From an uncultured Lachnospiraceae bacterium (GTDB lineage: Bacteria; Bacillota; Clostridia; Lachnospirales; Lachnospiraceae): a stretch of DNA of 20,124 nt. Every line of letters starts with the position of its first letter. Position 1 is the first letter of the stretch. Made by a program: the position numbers and the translations under genes. The DNA is taken from NCBI GenBank assembly GCA_910577445.1, contig CAJTMZ010000013.1, positions 31,307 through 51,430 on the forward strand. Reading direction: 5' to 3'. The notes under the pieces are model-generated. The model did not search any database. It saw only the letters and a list, made by a program, of their open reading frames with translations, and had not been told where the DNA came from. This document shows positions 7,350 to 14,857 of this stretch, piece by piece.

Positions 7350-8780
7350 TTAATAACCGTTTGCAGTATTGGCGATTTCTCTTTCAACTTCCCACTCTGC
7401 TACGGCGTCTTTTACAACGTCGTCCCAGCTCTTCTGCCCCTGAGCGTAAAGCAGTAAGCTTGCGCCGAAGTCGTCTTTCCATGTCTGGTCGGGAATCAGG
7501 TTACAGGTTGTGCTGTAAGCAGTCTTTCCTGCTGCGGAAATTTCATTTTCACTTCCGAACAGAGGATTGGTGTACTCTGCGCCTTCCATGGTGGAGAACG
7601 GTGTCACAAACTGCAGTTTCTGAGCAACCAGAGTCTTTCCTGTCTCGGAAGAGAACAGCCATGTAAGGAAGTCGATTGCTGCCTGCTGGTCTTCTTCAGG
7701 AAGCTGAGAGTTTACACAGAATGCCTGGGAACCGCCTACGCAAAGCCCCATGTTTTCCTCGCCTGCCACGCCAGTGGTAATCGGGATAAAACGAACCTTG
7801 TCGTTCTCTACAACCTTGCCGTCTGTGTTGAGGATGGTATTCCATGCCCAGTCGCCGTTCTGAATCATTGCGCACTGTCCAAGCGCGAACTCTGCCATGG
7901 AATCGTCAACTGTCTTTGTACCAACCAGGTTAGGCTCGGTTACGGAGTTATTTAAGTAAAGGTCAAGAATGTTCTTGAAAGTTTCCGCTTCTTTGAAGCT
8001 GAACTCAGGAACAGCGCCGTTGATATCGATGTCTGCGCCCCACTCCCAGTAAAGAGGGATATTCATAAGGTGAGTCTGATATCTCCAGTCATCGCCCTGT
8101 TTCAAAGATGTGGAACCGAATACGCCCTGGATTCCCAGCTCGTCTTTCATAGCGGTCATATCTTCAACAACAGCTTTTAACGCGTCAAAAGTATAAAGCT
8201 CATCCAGAGAGGTGTACTCTGTGGATTTGTTTGCCGAAGCAAAGTACGCGTCTGTGATTGCGCTGTTTACAATGATGCCCCATCCTTCAAGTACATATAC
8301 AAGTCCGCAAACTTTTCCGTCTGCCTCATAGGTATACGCCTTGTTTGTTACGGAAGCATAAAGGTCTGTATCGGACAAATCCCTGCAGTAATCTTTCCAT
8401 GTAGCAAGTGCGGTTGCAGTCTCAACTACGAAAATAGCAGGTGCTTCGGAGCTGTCCATTCTTGCGGTCAGTGTGGACTCATATTGTCCTGAAGCCGCTG
8501 TTTCAATCTGAATGTTAACGCCGGTCTCAGCAGTGTAAGCTGCCGCTACTTCCTGCATTGCATCAGAAACTTCGGGTTTGAAATTGAGGAAACGAATCGT
8601 TCCCTTGTAGTCGCTTGATGCCGCAGAACCGGAATCTCCCGCCGCATCAGAAGAGCCGGAAGCATCCTCCGTACCTGTGCCGGCACCTGTGTTTGAATCT
8701 CCCGAACCGCCGCCACAGCCGACAAGCAGTGATACTGTCATTACTGTAGCCAAAAGTACTGAAATTACTCTTTTTGCCAT
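7350..8780 (-). CDS. Sugar ABC transporter binding lipoprotein (first sugar operon)
   Basis: This 476-residue extracellular solute-binding protein of the CUT1 type has a lipoprotein signal: MAKRVISVLLATVMTVSLLV then G-C22, the lipidated cysteine. A Gly/Ser/Asp-rich linker runs to about residue 58 and the binding fold starts at YKGTIRFLNFKPEVSDAMQE. Family-like stretches include FALGQCAMIQNGDWAW and AAIDFLTWLFSSETG. An AGGAGG site precedes the ATG. It is the first gene of the operon, directly behind the promoter, LacI-type operator and cre-like site. It would capture the oligosaccharide at the cell surface and pass it to the permeases at 5502-7185. The ligand is probably related to the GH31 substrate, but it cannot be named from sequence. 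Confidence 0.93.
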   Translation of the reverse strand: MAKRVISVLLATVMTVSLLVGCGGGSGDSNTGAGTGTEDASGSSDAAGDSGSAASSDYKGTIRFLNFKPEVSDAMQEVAAAYTAETGVNIQIETAASGQYESTLTARMDSSEAPAIFVVETATALATWKDYCRDLSDTDLYASVTNKAYTYEADGKVCGLVYVLEGWGIIVNSAITDAYFASANKSTEYTSLDELYTFDALKAVVEDMTAMKDELGIQGVFGSTSLKQGDDWRYQTHLMNIPLYWEWGADIDINGAVPEFSFKEAETFKNILDLYLNNSVTEPNLVGTKTVDDSMAEFALGQCAMIQNGDWAWNTILNTDGKVVENDKVRFIPITTGVAGEENMGLCVGGSQAFCVNSQLPEEDQQAAIDFLTWLFSSETGKTLVAQKLQFVTPFSTMEGAEYTNPLFGSENEISAAGKTAYSTTCNLIPDQTWKDDFGASLLLYAQGQKSWDDVVKDAVAEWEVEREIANTANGY

Positions 8781-8799
8781 AACATCCTCCTTTTAAATG

Positions 8800-8823
8800 G
8801 TTACCGGTTTTATTACCGGTAAC
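8800..8823. promoter_or_regulatory. LacI-type operator, tandem palindromes
   Basis: GTTACCGGT (8800-8808) and ACCGGTAAC (8815-8823) form a 9-bp inverted repeat. The second half contains the perfect palindrome TTACCGGTAA (8813-8822) with a central CpG, as LacI-family operators have; the first half contains the imperfect TTACCGGTTT. It lies between the predicted transcription start and the binding-protein ATG, a position suited to repression by the LacI protein encoded at the operon's end. Confidence 0.7.
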
Positions 8824-8830
8824 GTTTTCA
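8817..8830 (-). promoter_or_regulatory. cre-like catabolite repression site
   Basis: The minus strand reads TGAAAACGTTACCG, matching the CcpA consensus TGWAARCGYTWNCW at 13 of 14 positions. It overlaps one arm of the LacI-type operator and lies just downstream of the predicted promoter, so CcpA and the specific repressor could compete or co-operate here. Confidence 0.55.
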
Positions 8831-8842
8831 TTTTATGTATTT

Positions 8843-8871
8843 AAGATATCATAAAAATTTTTCCAATGCAA
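8843..8871 (-). promoter_or_regulatory. Probable promoter of the first sugar operon
   Basis: On the minus strand, TTGCAT (8866-8871) and TATCTT (8843-8848) are 17 nt apart in an A/T-rich tract. Both boxes are imperfect. The operator and cre-like site follow within about 15-40 nt, which supports the placement. The 130 nt from here to the upstream gene's stop (8872-9001) hold nothing else I can identify, and no clear terminator. Confidence 0.5.
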
Positions 8872-9001
8872 GTACTTTATTCCATTTCTACATTTTCAAC
8901 GAATTTCAGTTATCGCATTTGTATAGATTGCACAAGCTTATTCTCCATCTTCCACGGAACTCTCTTTATCGCCTGCCCGGTTCCGAATCCTTCCCCACGG
9001 T

Positions 9002-10021
9002 TTACTCCGGCAGACGCCACTGTCTCGCCTGGCTTCGGTAGCCTTCCGCCTCCTCCCTGATTCCCAGCGCCTCATAACAGTCCGCAAGGCAAAGCATGGC
9101 CATATCCCCTCCCCGGCGCGCGTTCAGCACGCTTTGGGTTTCGTAAGCGGCATTATAAAACCATATCGCCGCCTCCTCGTATTCCTTCCTTTCAAAATAG
9201 TACTGCCCCAGTTCAAAACAAACCTCGCTCACGCCGTCGCCTGCAATATCCTTCATGGCGTACCGGTACATTTTCAGGTAATCTCCCCGGATTCTGGCCG
9301 CGCTTACCACAACGCAGATTGCTTCCTTCATCTGCTCTTCTTCCGTTTCCCCGTGGTCCGCCACACCGGTAAAATACGCCTCCGCCTTCCCCAGCGCTTC
9401 CCTGTCCCCGGAAATAAGAAGCTCCTTCGCGTACATGTTCGCCAGACGCTTAGAAAGCGTCTCCCCTCTTTCCACTATTTTCTCAAAAATCTGCAAATCT
9501 CTGGCACTATGGCTCTCCTGTGGCAAATGCGTGATTTCAATGTCGCTGTCAAAAACCACCGGAAAAAGCCTTACCGTCTCATGCACCGGCTCAATCCACT
9601 GAAACGTCCGAAGCCTTTTAAACAGCTTGGGACGGAGCTCTTTGTCGAAATTGTAAACCGTCCCGTGGCAAAGCTGATTTCCGTAATACATCTGGACAAT
9701 CTCCACCTCCGGCAGAATCGTTTCCTTTAATATATGAAGCTTTCGCGCGTTTTCCGCGTCCAGCACCTCGTCGGCGTCGGCGCAGTAAATATAATCGCAG
9801 CCCGCCATGGAAAAGGAAAAATTCCTGGCGTCCGAAAAGCTGCCCGTCCATTTGAAATCATATACCTTGTCCGTATACCGCCCCGCAATCTCCTTTGTCC
9901 TGTCGTCAGAGCCGGTATCCACAATGATAATCTCGTCCATCAAACCGCAAATACTGTCAAGACACCTTCCCAGAACCTTTTCTTCGTTTTTCACTATCAT
10001 ACATAAACTGAATGTTGCCAT
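9002..10021 (-). CDS. Family 2 glycosyltransferase with C-terminal TPR-like helical region
   Basis: The 339-residue protein starts MATFSLCMIVKNEEKVLGRC, the classic opening of a GT2 (SunS/WaaE-like) transferase. Nucleotide-sugar marks are IIIVDTGSDDRT near residue 31 and the metal-binding D82-A-D84-E in CADADEVLD. From about residue 200 the protein is helical and TPR-like, including VCFELGQYYFERKEYEEAAI and AMLCLADCYEALGIREEAEG. The start is uncertain: AAAGGAG lies 13 nt before this ATG but only 1 nt before an ATG at 10033. I favour the GT2-typical one. It is transcribed away from the membrane protein at 10222-12120, and the pair may glycosylate a surface polymer or protein. Acceptor and sugar are unknown. 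Confidence 0.87.
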   Translation of the reverse strand: MATFSLCMIVKNEEKVLGRCLDSICGLMDEIIIVDTGSDDRTKEIAGRYTDKVYDFKWTGSFSDARNFSFSMAGCDYIYCADADEVLDAENARKLHILKETILPEVEIVQMYYGNQLCHGTVYNFDKELRPKLFKRLRTFQWIEPVHETVRLFPVVFDSDIEITHLPQESHSARDLQIFEKIVERGETLSKRLANMYAKELLISGDREALGKAEAYFTGVADHGETEEEQMKEAICVVVSAARIRGDYLKMYRYAMKDIAGDGVSEVCFELGQYYFERKEYEEAAIWFYNAAYETQSVLNARRGGDMAMLCLADCYEALGIREEAEGYRSQARQWRLPE

Positions 10022-10129
10022 ATTTATAACCATGCTCCTTTCCAAAGCTCCGAGACTTTGCGCGCAGCACAAATCTCTGCATTAAAATTTTCAATTCTCA
10101 ATCCTGTACTTTCTCCCCGTTCTTTTCTG

Positions 10130-10158
10130 TTGACATCCCTGCCGCTATCAATTATTAT
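10130..10158 (+). promoter_or_regulatory. Strong promoter for the polytopic membrane protein gene
   Basis: TTGACA (10130-10135) and TATTAT (10153-10158) are separated by exactly 17 nt: a perfect -35 box and a 5/6 -10 box. Transcription would start near 10165, leaving a leader of about 57 nt before the ATG at 10222. I found no equally convincing promoter for the divergent glycosyltransferase in this 200-bp gap. Confidence 0.65.
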
Positions 10159-10221
10159 TTTGATATTAGTGTTATAAACGATTTTACCACAATTTTGTCT
10201 GTCAGAACAGGAGATATTGCA

Positions 10222-12120
10222 ATGAAAATAAAGCCGCAGAATATTTTTATATGCGCCGTCCAGAGTTTCTTTTCTTCCTGGGCAATTATGAAGGCCGCTC
10301 ATATGGAGCCGGGAAATGTTTTTACCCTGATTTTCTTTCTGCTTTGCTTTCTTTTCTACCGCGCCGTAAACGAGCGGGTCCTGAAAGCCGGATTTTACGG
10401 CAATCCCGTTTTTACCCGCACCTGCGCCGTCATTGCGGTGTTTTTTTCCGCCTTTTATATGTCCGTGGATTACCCCCGCTATATAGAGACTCTTACCAAT
10501 CCTTTATTCCGGATAGGAATTATCGCCTCCGCCCTGGCCGGATATCTGTTTCTTTTTTACTATCTGGCAAAATTTTTGTATTCCTATACGGCAGATTTTT
10601 CCTACCTTTCCGCGCTCCTTTTCACAAAAAATGGGGAGGCTGTCCCCCTCTTTGGCACGGATACAGACGCAAAAAACGGCGGGCCAAACTTGCGAAAACT
10701 TTTTCGGAAAATGAGTTCCTTCTATTATATACATACCGGCTTATGCGCTTTTTTGCTGTGTATGTTCTGCTGGCTGCCCTATTTCCTTTACCAGTACCCG
10801 GGAATTATGACGCCGGACAGCGTCAACCAGTTTGAGCAGGTGCTTGGGCTGATTCCCTACAGCAATCACCATCCCTGGATGCATACTCTTTTGATTGGCC
10901 TCATTTATAACCTGGGTTACCGGCTCACCGGAAGTATGCTGGCCGCCCTGTCATTTTACACCTTTTTTCAGATGTGCTTTCTTGCGGGAAGCGTCTGCTA
11001 TTTTATCAGCACCCTGAGATACTTTTACGTAAAACCTGTTGTCTGCCTTTTCGCCACCCTGTTTTACGCGCTGGTTCCCTATCACGCCGTATTTTCCGTG
11101 ACCATCTGGAAAGACATTCCTTTCGCCGCCGCGGTGATGTTTTTTGGCTGCGCGCTTTTCCGTCTCCTGTTTGGTAAATCTGACGAAAAGGACAGCCAAA
11201 CCGGCAGTGCCCCGAAGTTCCGAAACCTGCCGGCTGTCTGCGTCTTTGTCATTTCGGGCTTTATGCTGTGCCTGTTCCGCTCCAACGGCTGGTACGCGTT
11301 TCTTTTATGTTTTCCCTTTCTGCTTTTCTCTTTCCGGGGGAAGGCCAAAACCATGTTCCCCGCATTATTCGGGATTTTATTGACCGCTGTGGTCATCAAA
11401 TATCCGGTTATGAACGCTTTCCATGTGACGCCCCCGGATTTTGCGGAATCCCTTTCCATTCCCATCCAGCAAATCACGGCGGTTATCTGCAATGACCGCA
11501 CGCTCACAAAAGAAGAGCTGGAACTGATTGGAAAAGTGGTGGACCTTACTTATATCAAAAAGCTCTATGACCCTCACTATGCCGACAATATCAAAAATCT
11601 GGTGCGGGCCGGAAATCAGGAATACCTTGCCGCGCATAAAGGAGAGTTTTTAAAGCTCTGGGTAAAGCTGGGGCTCCGATACCCGGGCGATTATATAACC
11701 GCCTATATTAACCAGACCTATGGCTACTGGTATCCCGATTCCTTTTACCTAGTAGCCGAAGCCGAGGGCATCAGCGCCACCAGCCTTGGCGTTTCCCACA
11801 CACCCCTGATTCGGGGGCCTTTCGTGGTGAAAGCGAAAGAAATCTCCATCAAACTGGGCGGCATGGTTCCCCTCTACGGCACACTCTGGAGCATGGGCGT
11901 TGCCTGCTGGGTACTGATTTTCTCTGTCGGGAATGTTTTGATTAGAAAGGAAAAAAAGAAGCTGATACTCTACCTGCCGGGGGTGGCTCTGCTTTTGACC
12001 GTGCTCATTGCCACGCCCGTCGCAACGGAATTCCGGTATGTGTATTTTATGGTGTTTGGGATGCCTTTTTATTTGCTGAGTTCGGTGATTCCTGTTTCAG
12101 AGGGAAGGAAGCTTTTATGA
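10222..12120 (+). CDS. Polytopic membrane protein, GT-C/DUF6020-like
   Basis: The 632-residue protein has roughly a dozen hydrophobic segments across its length. A large soluble-looking stretch (about residues 400-500) lies before the last few segments. YQYPGIMTPDSVNQFEQVLG, YSNHHPWMHTLLIGL and VTIWKDIPFAAAVMFF match my memory of DUF6020 proteins. An acidic residue in the first long external loop (TPDS) is typical of lipid-sugar-dependent GT-C transferases. The start is set at the ATG at 10222 because AGGAG lies 8 nt upstream; an in-frame TTG at 10195 has no ribosome site. It is divergent from a GT2 gene and convergent with the fucosidase operon. A role in cell-envelope glycan synthesis is inference; a polymerase or flippase is also possible. 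Confidence 0.75.
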   Translation: MKIKPQNIFICAVQSFFSSWAIMKAAHMEPGNVFTLIFFLLCFLFYRAVNERVLKAGFYGNPVFTRTCAVIAVFFSAFYMSVDYPRYIETLTNPLFRIGIIASALAGYLFLFYYLAKFLYSYTADFSYLSALLFTKNGEAVPLFGTDTDAKNGGPNLRKLFRKMSSFYYIHTGLCAFLLCMFCWLPYFLYQYPGIMTPDSVNQFEQVLGLIPYSNHHPWMHTLLIGLIYNLGYRLTGSMLAALSFYTFFQMCFLAGSVCYFISTLRYFYVKPVVCLFATLFYALVPYHAVFSVTIWKDIPFAAAVMFFGCALFRLLFGKSDEKDSQTGSAPKFRNLPAVCVFVISGFMLCLFRSNGWYAFLLCFPFLLFSFRGKAKTMFPALFGILLTAVVIKYPVMNAFHVTPPDFAESLSIPIQQITAVICNDRTLTKEELELIGKVVDLTYIKKLYDPHYADNIKNLVRAGNQEYLAAHKGEFLKLWVKLGLRYPGDYITAYINQTYGYWYPDSFYLVAEAEGISATSLGVSHTPLIRGPFVVKAKEISIKLGGMVPLYGTLWSMGVACWVLIFSVGNVLIRKEKKKLILYLPGVALLLTVLIATPVATEFRYVYFMVFGMPFYLLSSVIPVSEGRKLL

Positions 12121-12147
12121 GGATGGGGTGATATTTCTAAGCCGGAC

Positions 12148-12296
12148 GTTCAGTCAGGGTTGTATTCCTTCGTCGGCACGCTCCCGCTCTATAAAAACGC
12201 AGCAGTACCAGACTCGCGAGTTGCATAGCAACTCGGGACCTCGTCAGGTGCTGGCGTTTTTATAAGGCCTCCTTAAGGAATACAACCCCGCTGAAC
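12148..12296 (+). other. Structured palindromic element, copy 1 (3' side of membrane protein gene)
   Basis: A multi-part hairpin. The outer stem is GGGTTGTATTCCTT/AAGGAATACAACCC (12157-12170, 12275-12288), extended after a short mismatch by GTTCAG/CTGAAC (12148-12153, 12291-12296). Then comes an asymmetric internal loop (12171-12189 against 12265-12274), an 11-bp stem TATAAAAACGC/GCGTTTTTATA (12190-12200, 12254-12264), a 2-nt AG bulge, a 7-bp stem CAGTACC/GGTGCTG (12203-12209, 12247-12253), an A-A mismatch (12210, 12246), GA/TC, an internal loop, and an 8-bp tip CGAGTTGC-ATA-GCAACTCG (12217-12235). It begins 27 nt after the stop codon at 12120. Without the outer pairing, the inner hairpin followed by GCGTTTTTATA resembles an intrinsic terminator on the plus strand. 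Confidence 0.9.
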
Positions 12297-12381
12297 TGGT
12301 TACCGACAACTTTTAGGAATATATACATTATACATTATGCGTTAATATTATGGAAAAGGAACCTTGAGCCTGCCGTAGACA
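12297..12381. other. A/T-rich spacer between the two palindromic elements
   Basis: These 85 nt hold no credible gene. The middle is A/T-rich with a short repeat (TATACATTATACATTATG near 12322-12339). I see no clear promoter, target-site duplication or attachment site in it. Confidence 0.5.
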
Positions 12382-12533
12382 GCTCACAGGAAAATGTGTA
12401 TCCTTAAGGAGCCCTTACAAAAACGTCAGTGGTTAGTGAGGTCACGAGTTGCCATGCAACTCGCGAGCTTACCACTGCTACGTTTTTGTAGAGCGAGAGC
12501 GCGGCGACGAAGGATACACATTTTCCTGTGAGC
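12382..12533 (-). other. Structured palindromic element, copy 2 (3' side of fucosidase gene)
   Basis: This is the same architecture as 12148-12296, read on the minus strand. The outer stem is a perfect 24-bp inverted repeat (12382-12405 with 12510-12533). An 11-bp stem follows (ACAAAAACG core at 12417-12425, arm 12416-12426 with 12480-12490), then a conserved AG bulge, a 7-bp stem (CAGTGGT 12427-12433, ACCACTG 12471-12477), an A-A mismatch, a 2-bp step and the 8-bp tip (12445-12452, 12456-12463). The tip arms are identical to copy 1, but the 7-bp and outer stems differ with pairing kept. It starts 26 nt after the fucosidase stop codon and is oriented with that gene. A T5 run after the inner hairpin again looks terminator-like. 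Confidence 0.9.
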
Positions 12534-12558
12534 GTCACGCCCCCACTTCCTTTTCTGA

Positions 12559-13992
12559 CTACATTTCCAGCGCCAGACAATTCGCACACTTCACCGGCAG
12601 TTCATCCGGCAGTTTCACTGTCACGATTCCGTAATTCTGCGAAAAGGGAACCTCACCCACGCCGAGAAGCCTTACTCTTTTTATCTCTTCTCCGGGCAAA
12701 AGGGATTTTATCACGGCCGTACGTCTTTCCGGCGCCTTCATCATAAATGCGTAAATGATATTGTCTTTCCGGGTAAAGCGATAATCCGCTTCTGTCCAGT
12801 CGGTCTTATTTTCAGTAAAACCGTCAATCAAAACCGTTGTCGGGCCTTCCCCGAAAACATGGTACGGTCTTGTTTTGTAAACGCCTTCCGCGCAGACGGA
12901 AAACCATTTTCCCATTTCCTCCAGAATATATTCCGCTTCCTCGTCTATGGTTCCGTCCGGTCTCTGTAAAATGTTAAGCAGCATGTTACCGTTCTTGGAG
13001 ATAATATCCACCAGCATTTCAATGAGCTGCTCCGGTCTCTTGTAGGTTTCGCCCGCGTCATAGAACCAATTGCCTATGCAGGTGTCTGTCTGCCACGGCT
13101 CTTCCATCCTGCCCGGAAGCTGGCTCTTTTCTATGTCAAGGGTTCCCACCCTGTATACCTCTTCATTCCGGTCTTTCTGGGTGTATACTGCCCTGTTTTC
13201 CCCGTTTACAGCCAAAGAATCGTTATACAGATAGGACACGGCTTCCAGTCCCGGCTGATAGTTTTCCCTGTCAAAGGGCAGCGCGCTGTCTGAATAGAGA
13301 AGCGCCGGATGAAATTTATCCACAAGCTCTTTTATGACCCTGAGCCAGTATTTCTGAAATTCTTTGTTTTCCGTCATCCATTTTATCAGCTCCCCTTTGT
13401 GTCCGGGTTTATAATGCTCCTCGTTTGCAAAGTAAAAATCCCGGTATTTGCTGTCGCTTCCGTCGTAAGGCACGTCCTTATACGGCCCGTAAGTATCCGC
13501 TCCCTTATTGGGATACCACCATGAAAAAGAAGCTCCCAGATGCTCCGTCAGGCCAAAGGGGATTTCATACTTATCGGCCGCCTGCTTCCACAATTCACAG
13601 ATATCCCGGCCCGGTCCTATATTCACCGAATTAAATTTATTGATGGATGACCGGTAATTGAAAAAATGGTCGTGATGCATGGCCTGCGCCACAAAGTATC
13701 TGGCGCCCGCCTTATGATAGAGCCTCATAAGCCTGTCGGGGTCAAACTTCTCGGCTTTCCACAGCGCGCAGATATCCTTATACCCGAATTTTGACGGGTG
13801 GCCGTAGTGCCTTACATGATAATTGTACTGCTTAGAACCCTGAATATACATATTCCTCGCATACCAGTCCCCGAACATCGGCACGCTTTGAGGCCCCCAG
13901 TGAGACCAGATACCAAACTTTGCGTCACGGAACCACTCCGGACACCTGTATCCATATAAGGATTCAAAAGACGCTTCAAATTTTTCTGTCAT
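12559..13992 (-). CDS. Cytoplasmic GH29 alpha-L-fucosidase
   Basis: This 477-residue retaining fucosidase is of normal length for a GH29 enzyme without extra binding modules. The family opening PEWFRDAKFGIWSHWGPQSV is at residues 19-38, the substrate-binding histidines are in AMHHDHFFNY (104-113), and the likely nucleophile is D235 in LLYSDSALPF. SKNGNMLLNI (332-341) is the usual GH29 stretch after the barrel, followed by a small beta domain. The acid/base residue varies in this family and I cannot assign it. There is no signal peptide, so it cleaves fucosylated sugars after import. An AAGGAAGG site lies about 12 nt before the ATG. It is last in the second sugar operon, 38 nt after a permease gene. 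Host mucin, milk or blood-group glycans are plausible sources of substrate; linkage preference is unknown. Confidence 0.93.
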   Translation of the reverse strand: MTEKFEASFESLYGYRCPEWFRDAKFGIWSHWGPQSVPMFGDWYARNMYIQGSKQYNYHVRHYGHPSKFGYKDICALWKAEKFDPDRLMRLYHKAGARYFVAQAMHHDHFFNYRSSINKFNSVNIGPGRDICELWKQAADKYEIPFGLTEHLGASFSWWYPNKGADTYGPYKDVPYDGSDSKYRDFYFANEEHYKPGHKGELIKWMTENKEFQKYWLRVIKELVDKFHPALLYSDSALPFDRENYQPGLEAVSYLYNDSLAVNGENRAVYTQKDRNEEVYRVGTLDIEKSQLPGRMEEPWQTDTCIGNWFYDAGETYKRPEQLIEMLVDIISKNGNMLLNILQRPDGTIDEEAEYILEEMGKWFSVCAEGVYKTRPYHVFGEGPTTVLIDGFTENKTDWTEADYRFTRKDNIIYAFMMKAPERRTAVIKSLLPGEEIKRVRLLGVGEVPFSQNYGIVTVKLPDELPVKCANCLALEM

Positions 13993-14030
13993 AATTTTAT
14001 TTTTCCTTCCTTATCATTCGTTTCATACCG

Positions 14031-14855
14031 CTACCCCTTTACCGCACCTGAAGTCATACCCGACACAATGTATTTCTGCCCCAGCACATAAACCACCAGA
14101 ACAGGCAGTACCGTAAGAATAATATCGGCGCAGACCAGATTCCACGACTGGGTGTACTGGCCGAAAAAGTTGTAGACAGCCAGCGTTACCGGCATTTTGT
14201 CCGACCCGTTCAAATAGTAGATAGCCATTGTGAAATCATTCCATGTCCCCATAAAATTAAGGACAAACAAGGTGGCGGCCACCGGCTTCATCAGCGGGCA
14301 GATTACTCTGGAAAACAGTCCCCACGGCCCGCACCCGTCAATGACTGCGGCCTCGTCCAGCTCTCTTGGGATTCCCGTCACAAATCCATGGGAAATAAAA
14401 AAGCTGATAGGCACGGCCATTGCCGCATATAAAATAATAATTCCGATTCTGGTATTTAACAGCCCCAAAAACGACATCACACGCATCAGCGTGATATTAT
14501 TGACCGGTAGCGCAATTCCGGCAATCAAAAAGTAGTATATTATCTGAACCGAACGGCGTTTTGCCCGGGCCGCCACAAAGGCTGCCAGAAACGCCGCTAT
14601 TATAACGAGTATCGTGCTGAAAAAGGCATAGGAAAAGCTGTTGACAAATCCTTTCAGCAGATGTCCTCTTTCAATCACTGTCTGATAATTTTCGATAAGA
14701 AACTTCTCCGGCAGCGTAAAATCCATCAGATATGCTTCCCCCTGAGACTTGAAGGAATTAACCAGTACAATTAAAAAAGGCACAATAATCACGATGGAAA
14801 GCAGCCAGGCAACAAGATTTTGAAAAAGCCTTTTGAAAAATCTTTTCTTTCTCAC
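14031..14855 (-). CDS. Sugar ABC transporter permease, MalG/AraQ type (fucosidase locus)
   Basis: The 274-residue permease has an N-terminal anchor (LVAWLLSIVIIVPFLIVLVN), about six hydrophobic segments, an EAA loop (LDEAAVIDGCGPWGLFSRVI) and the usual SGAVKG tail. It starts with GTG at 14855, 2 nt after the TAG of the partner permease. AGGAGG lies 10 nt upstream, inside that gene, so translation is coupled. It forms the membrane channel with the 14858-15730 product. Confidence 0.92.
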   Translation of the reverse strand: MRKKRFFKRLFQNLVAWLLSIVIIVPFLIVLVNSFKSQGEAYLMDFTLPEKFLIENYQTVIERGHLLKGFVNSFSYAFFSTILVIIAAFLAAFVAARAKRRSVQIIYYFLIAGIALPVNNITLMRVMSFLGLLNTRIGIIILYAAMAVPISFFISHGFVTGIPRELDEAAVIDGCGPWGLFSRVICPLMKPVAATLFVLNFMGTWNDFTMAIYYLNGSDKMPVTLAVYNFFGQYTQSWNLVCADIILTVLPVLVVYVLGQKYIVSGMTSGAVKG

Positions 14856-14857
14856 GA

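Noticed and set aside
8940..9001. Terminator of the glycosyltransferase gene (CGGAAC/GTTCCG pair)
   Set aside because: The stem is only 6 bp with a 19-nt loop and has no T-tract, too weak to call.
9134..9730. 198-codon open frame on the plus strand
   Set aside because: It is antisense to the glycosyltransferase with no recognisable domain or ribosome site.
10195..10221. TTG start of the membrane protein at 10195
   Set aside because: The ATG at 10222 has AGGAG 8 nt upstream, while the TTG has no ribosome site.
12148..12533. CRISPR array or insertion sequence in the convergent gap
   Set aside because: There are only two inverted copies with no regular spacers, no transposase gene and no target-site duplication.
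12404..12634. Small open frames of about 61 codons crossing copy 2 of the palindromic element on both strands
   Set aside because: They run through the inverted repeat and into the fucosidase gene; the hairpin structure explains the sequence better than coding.
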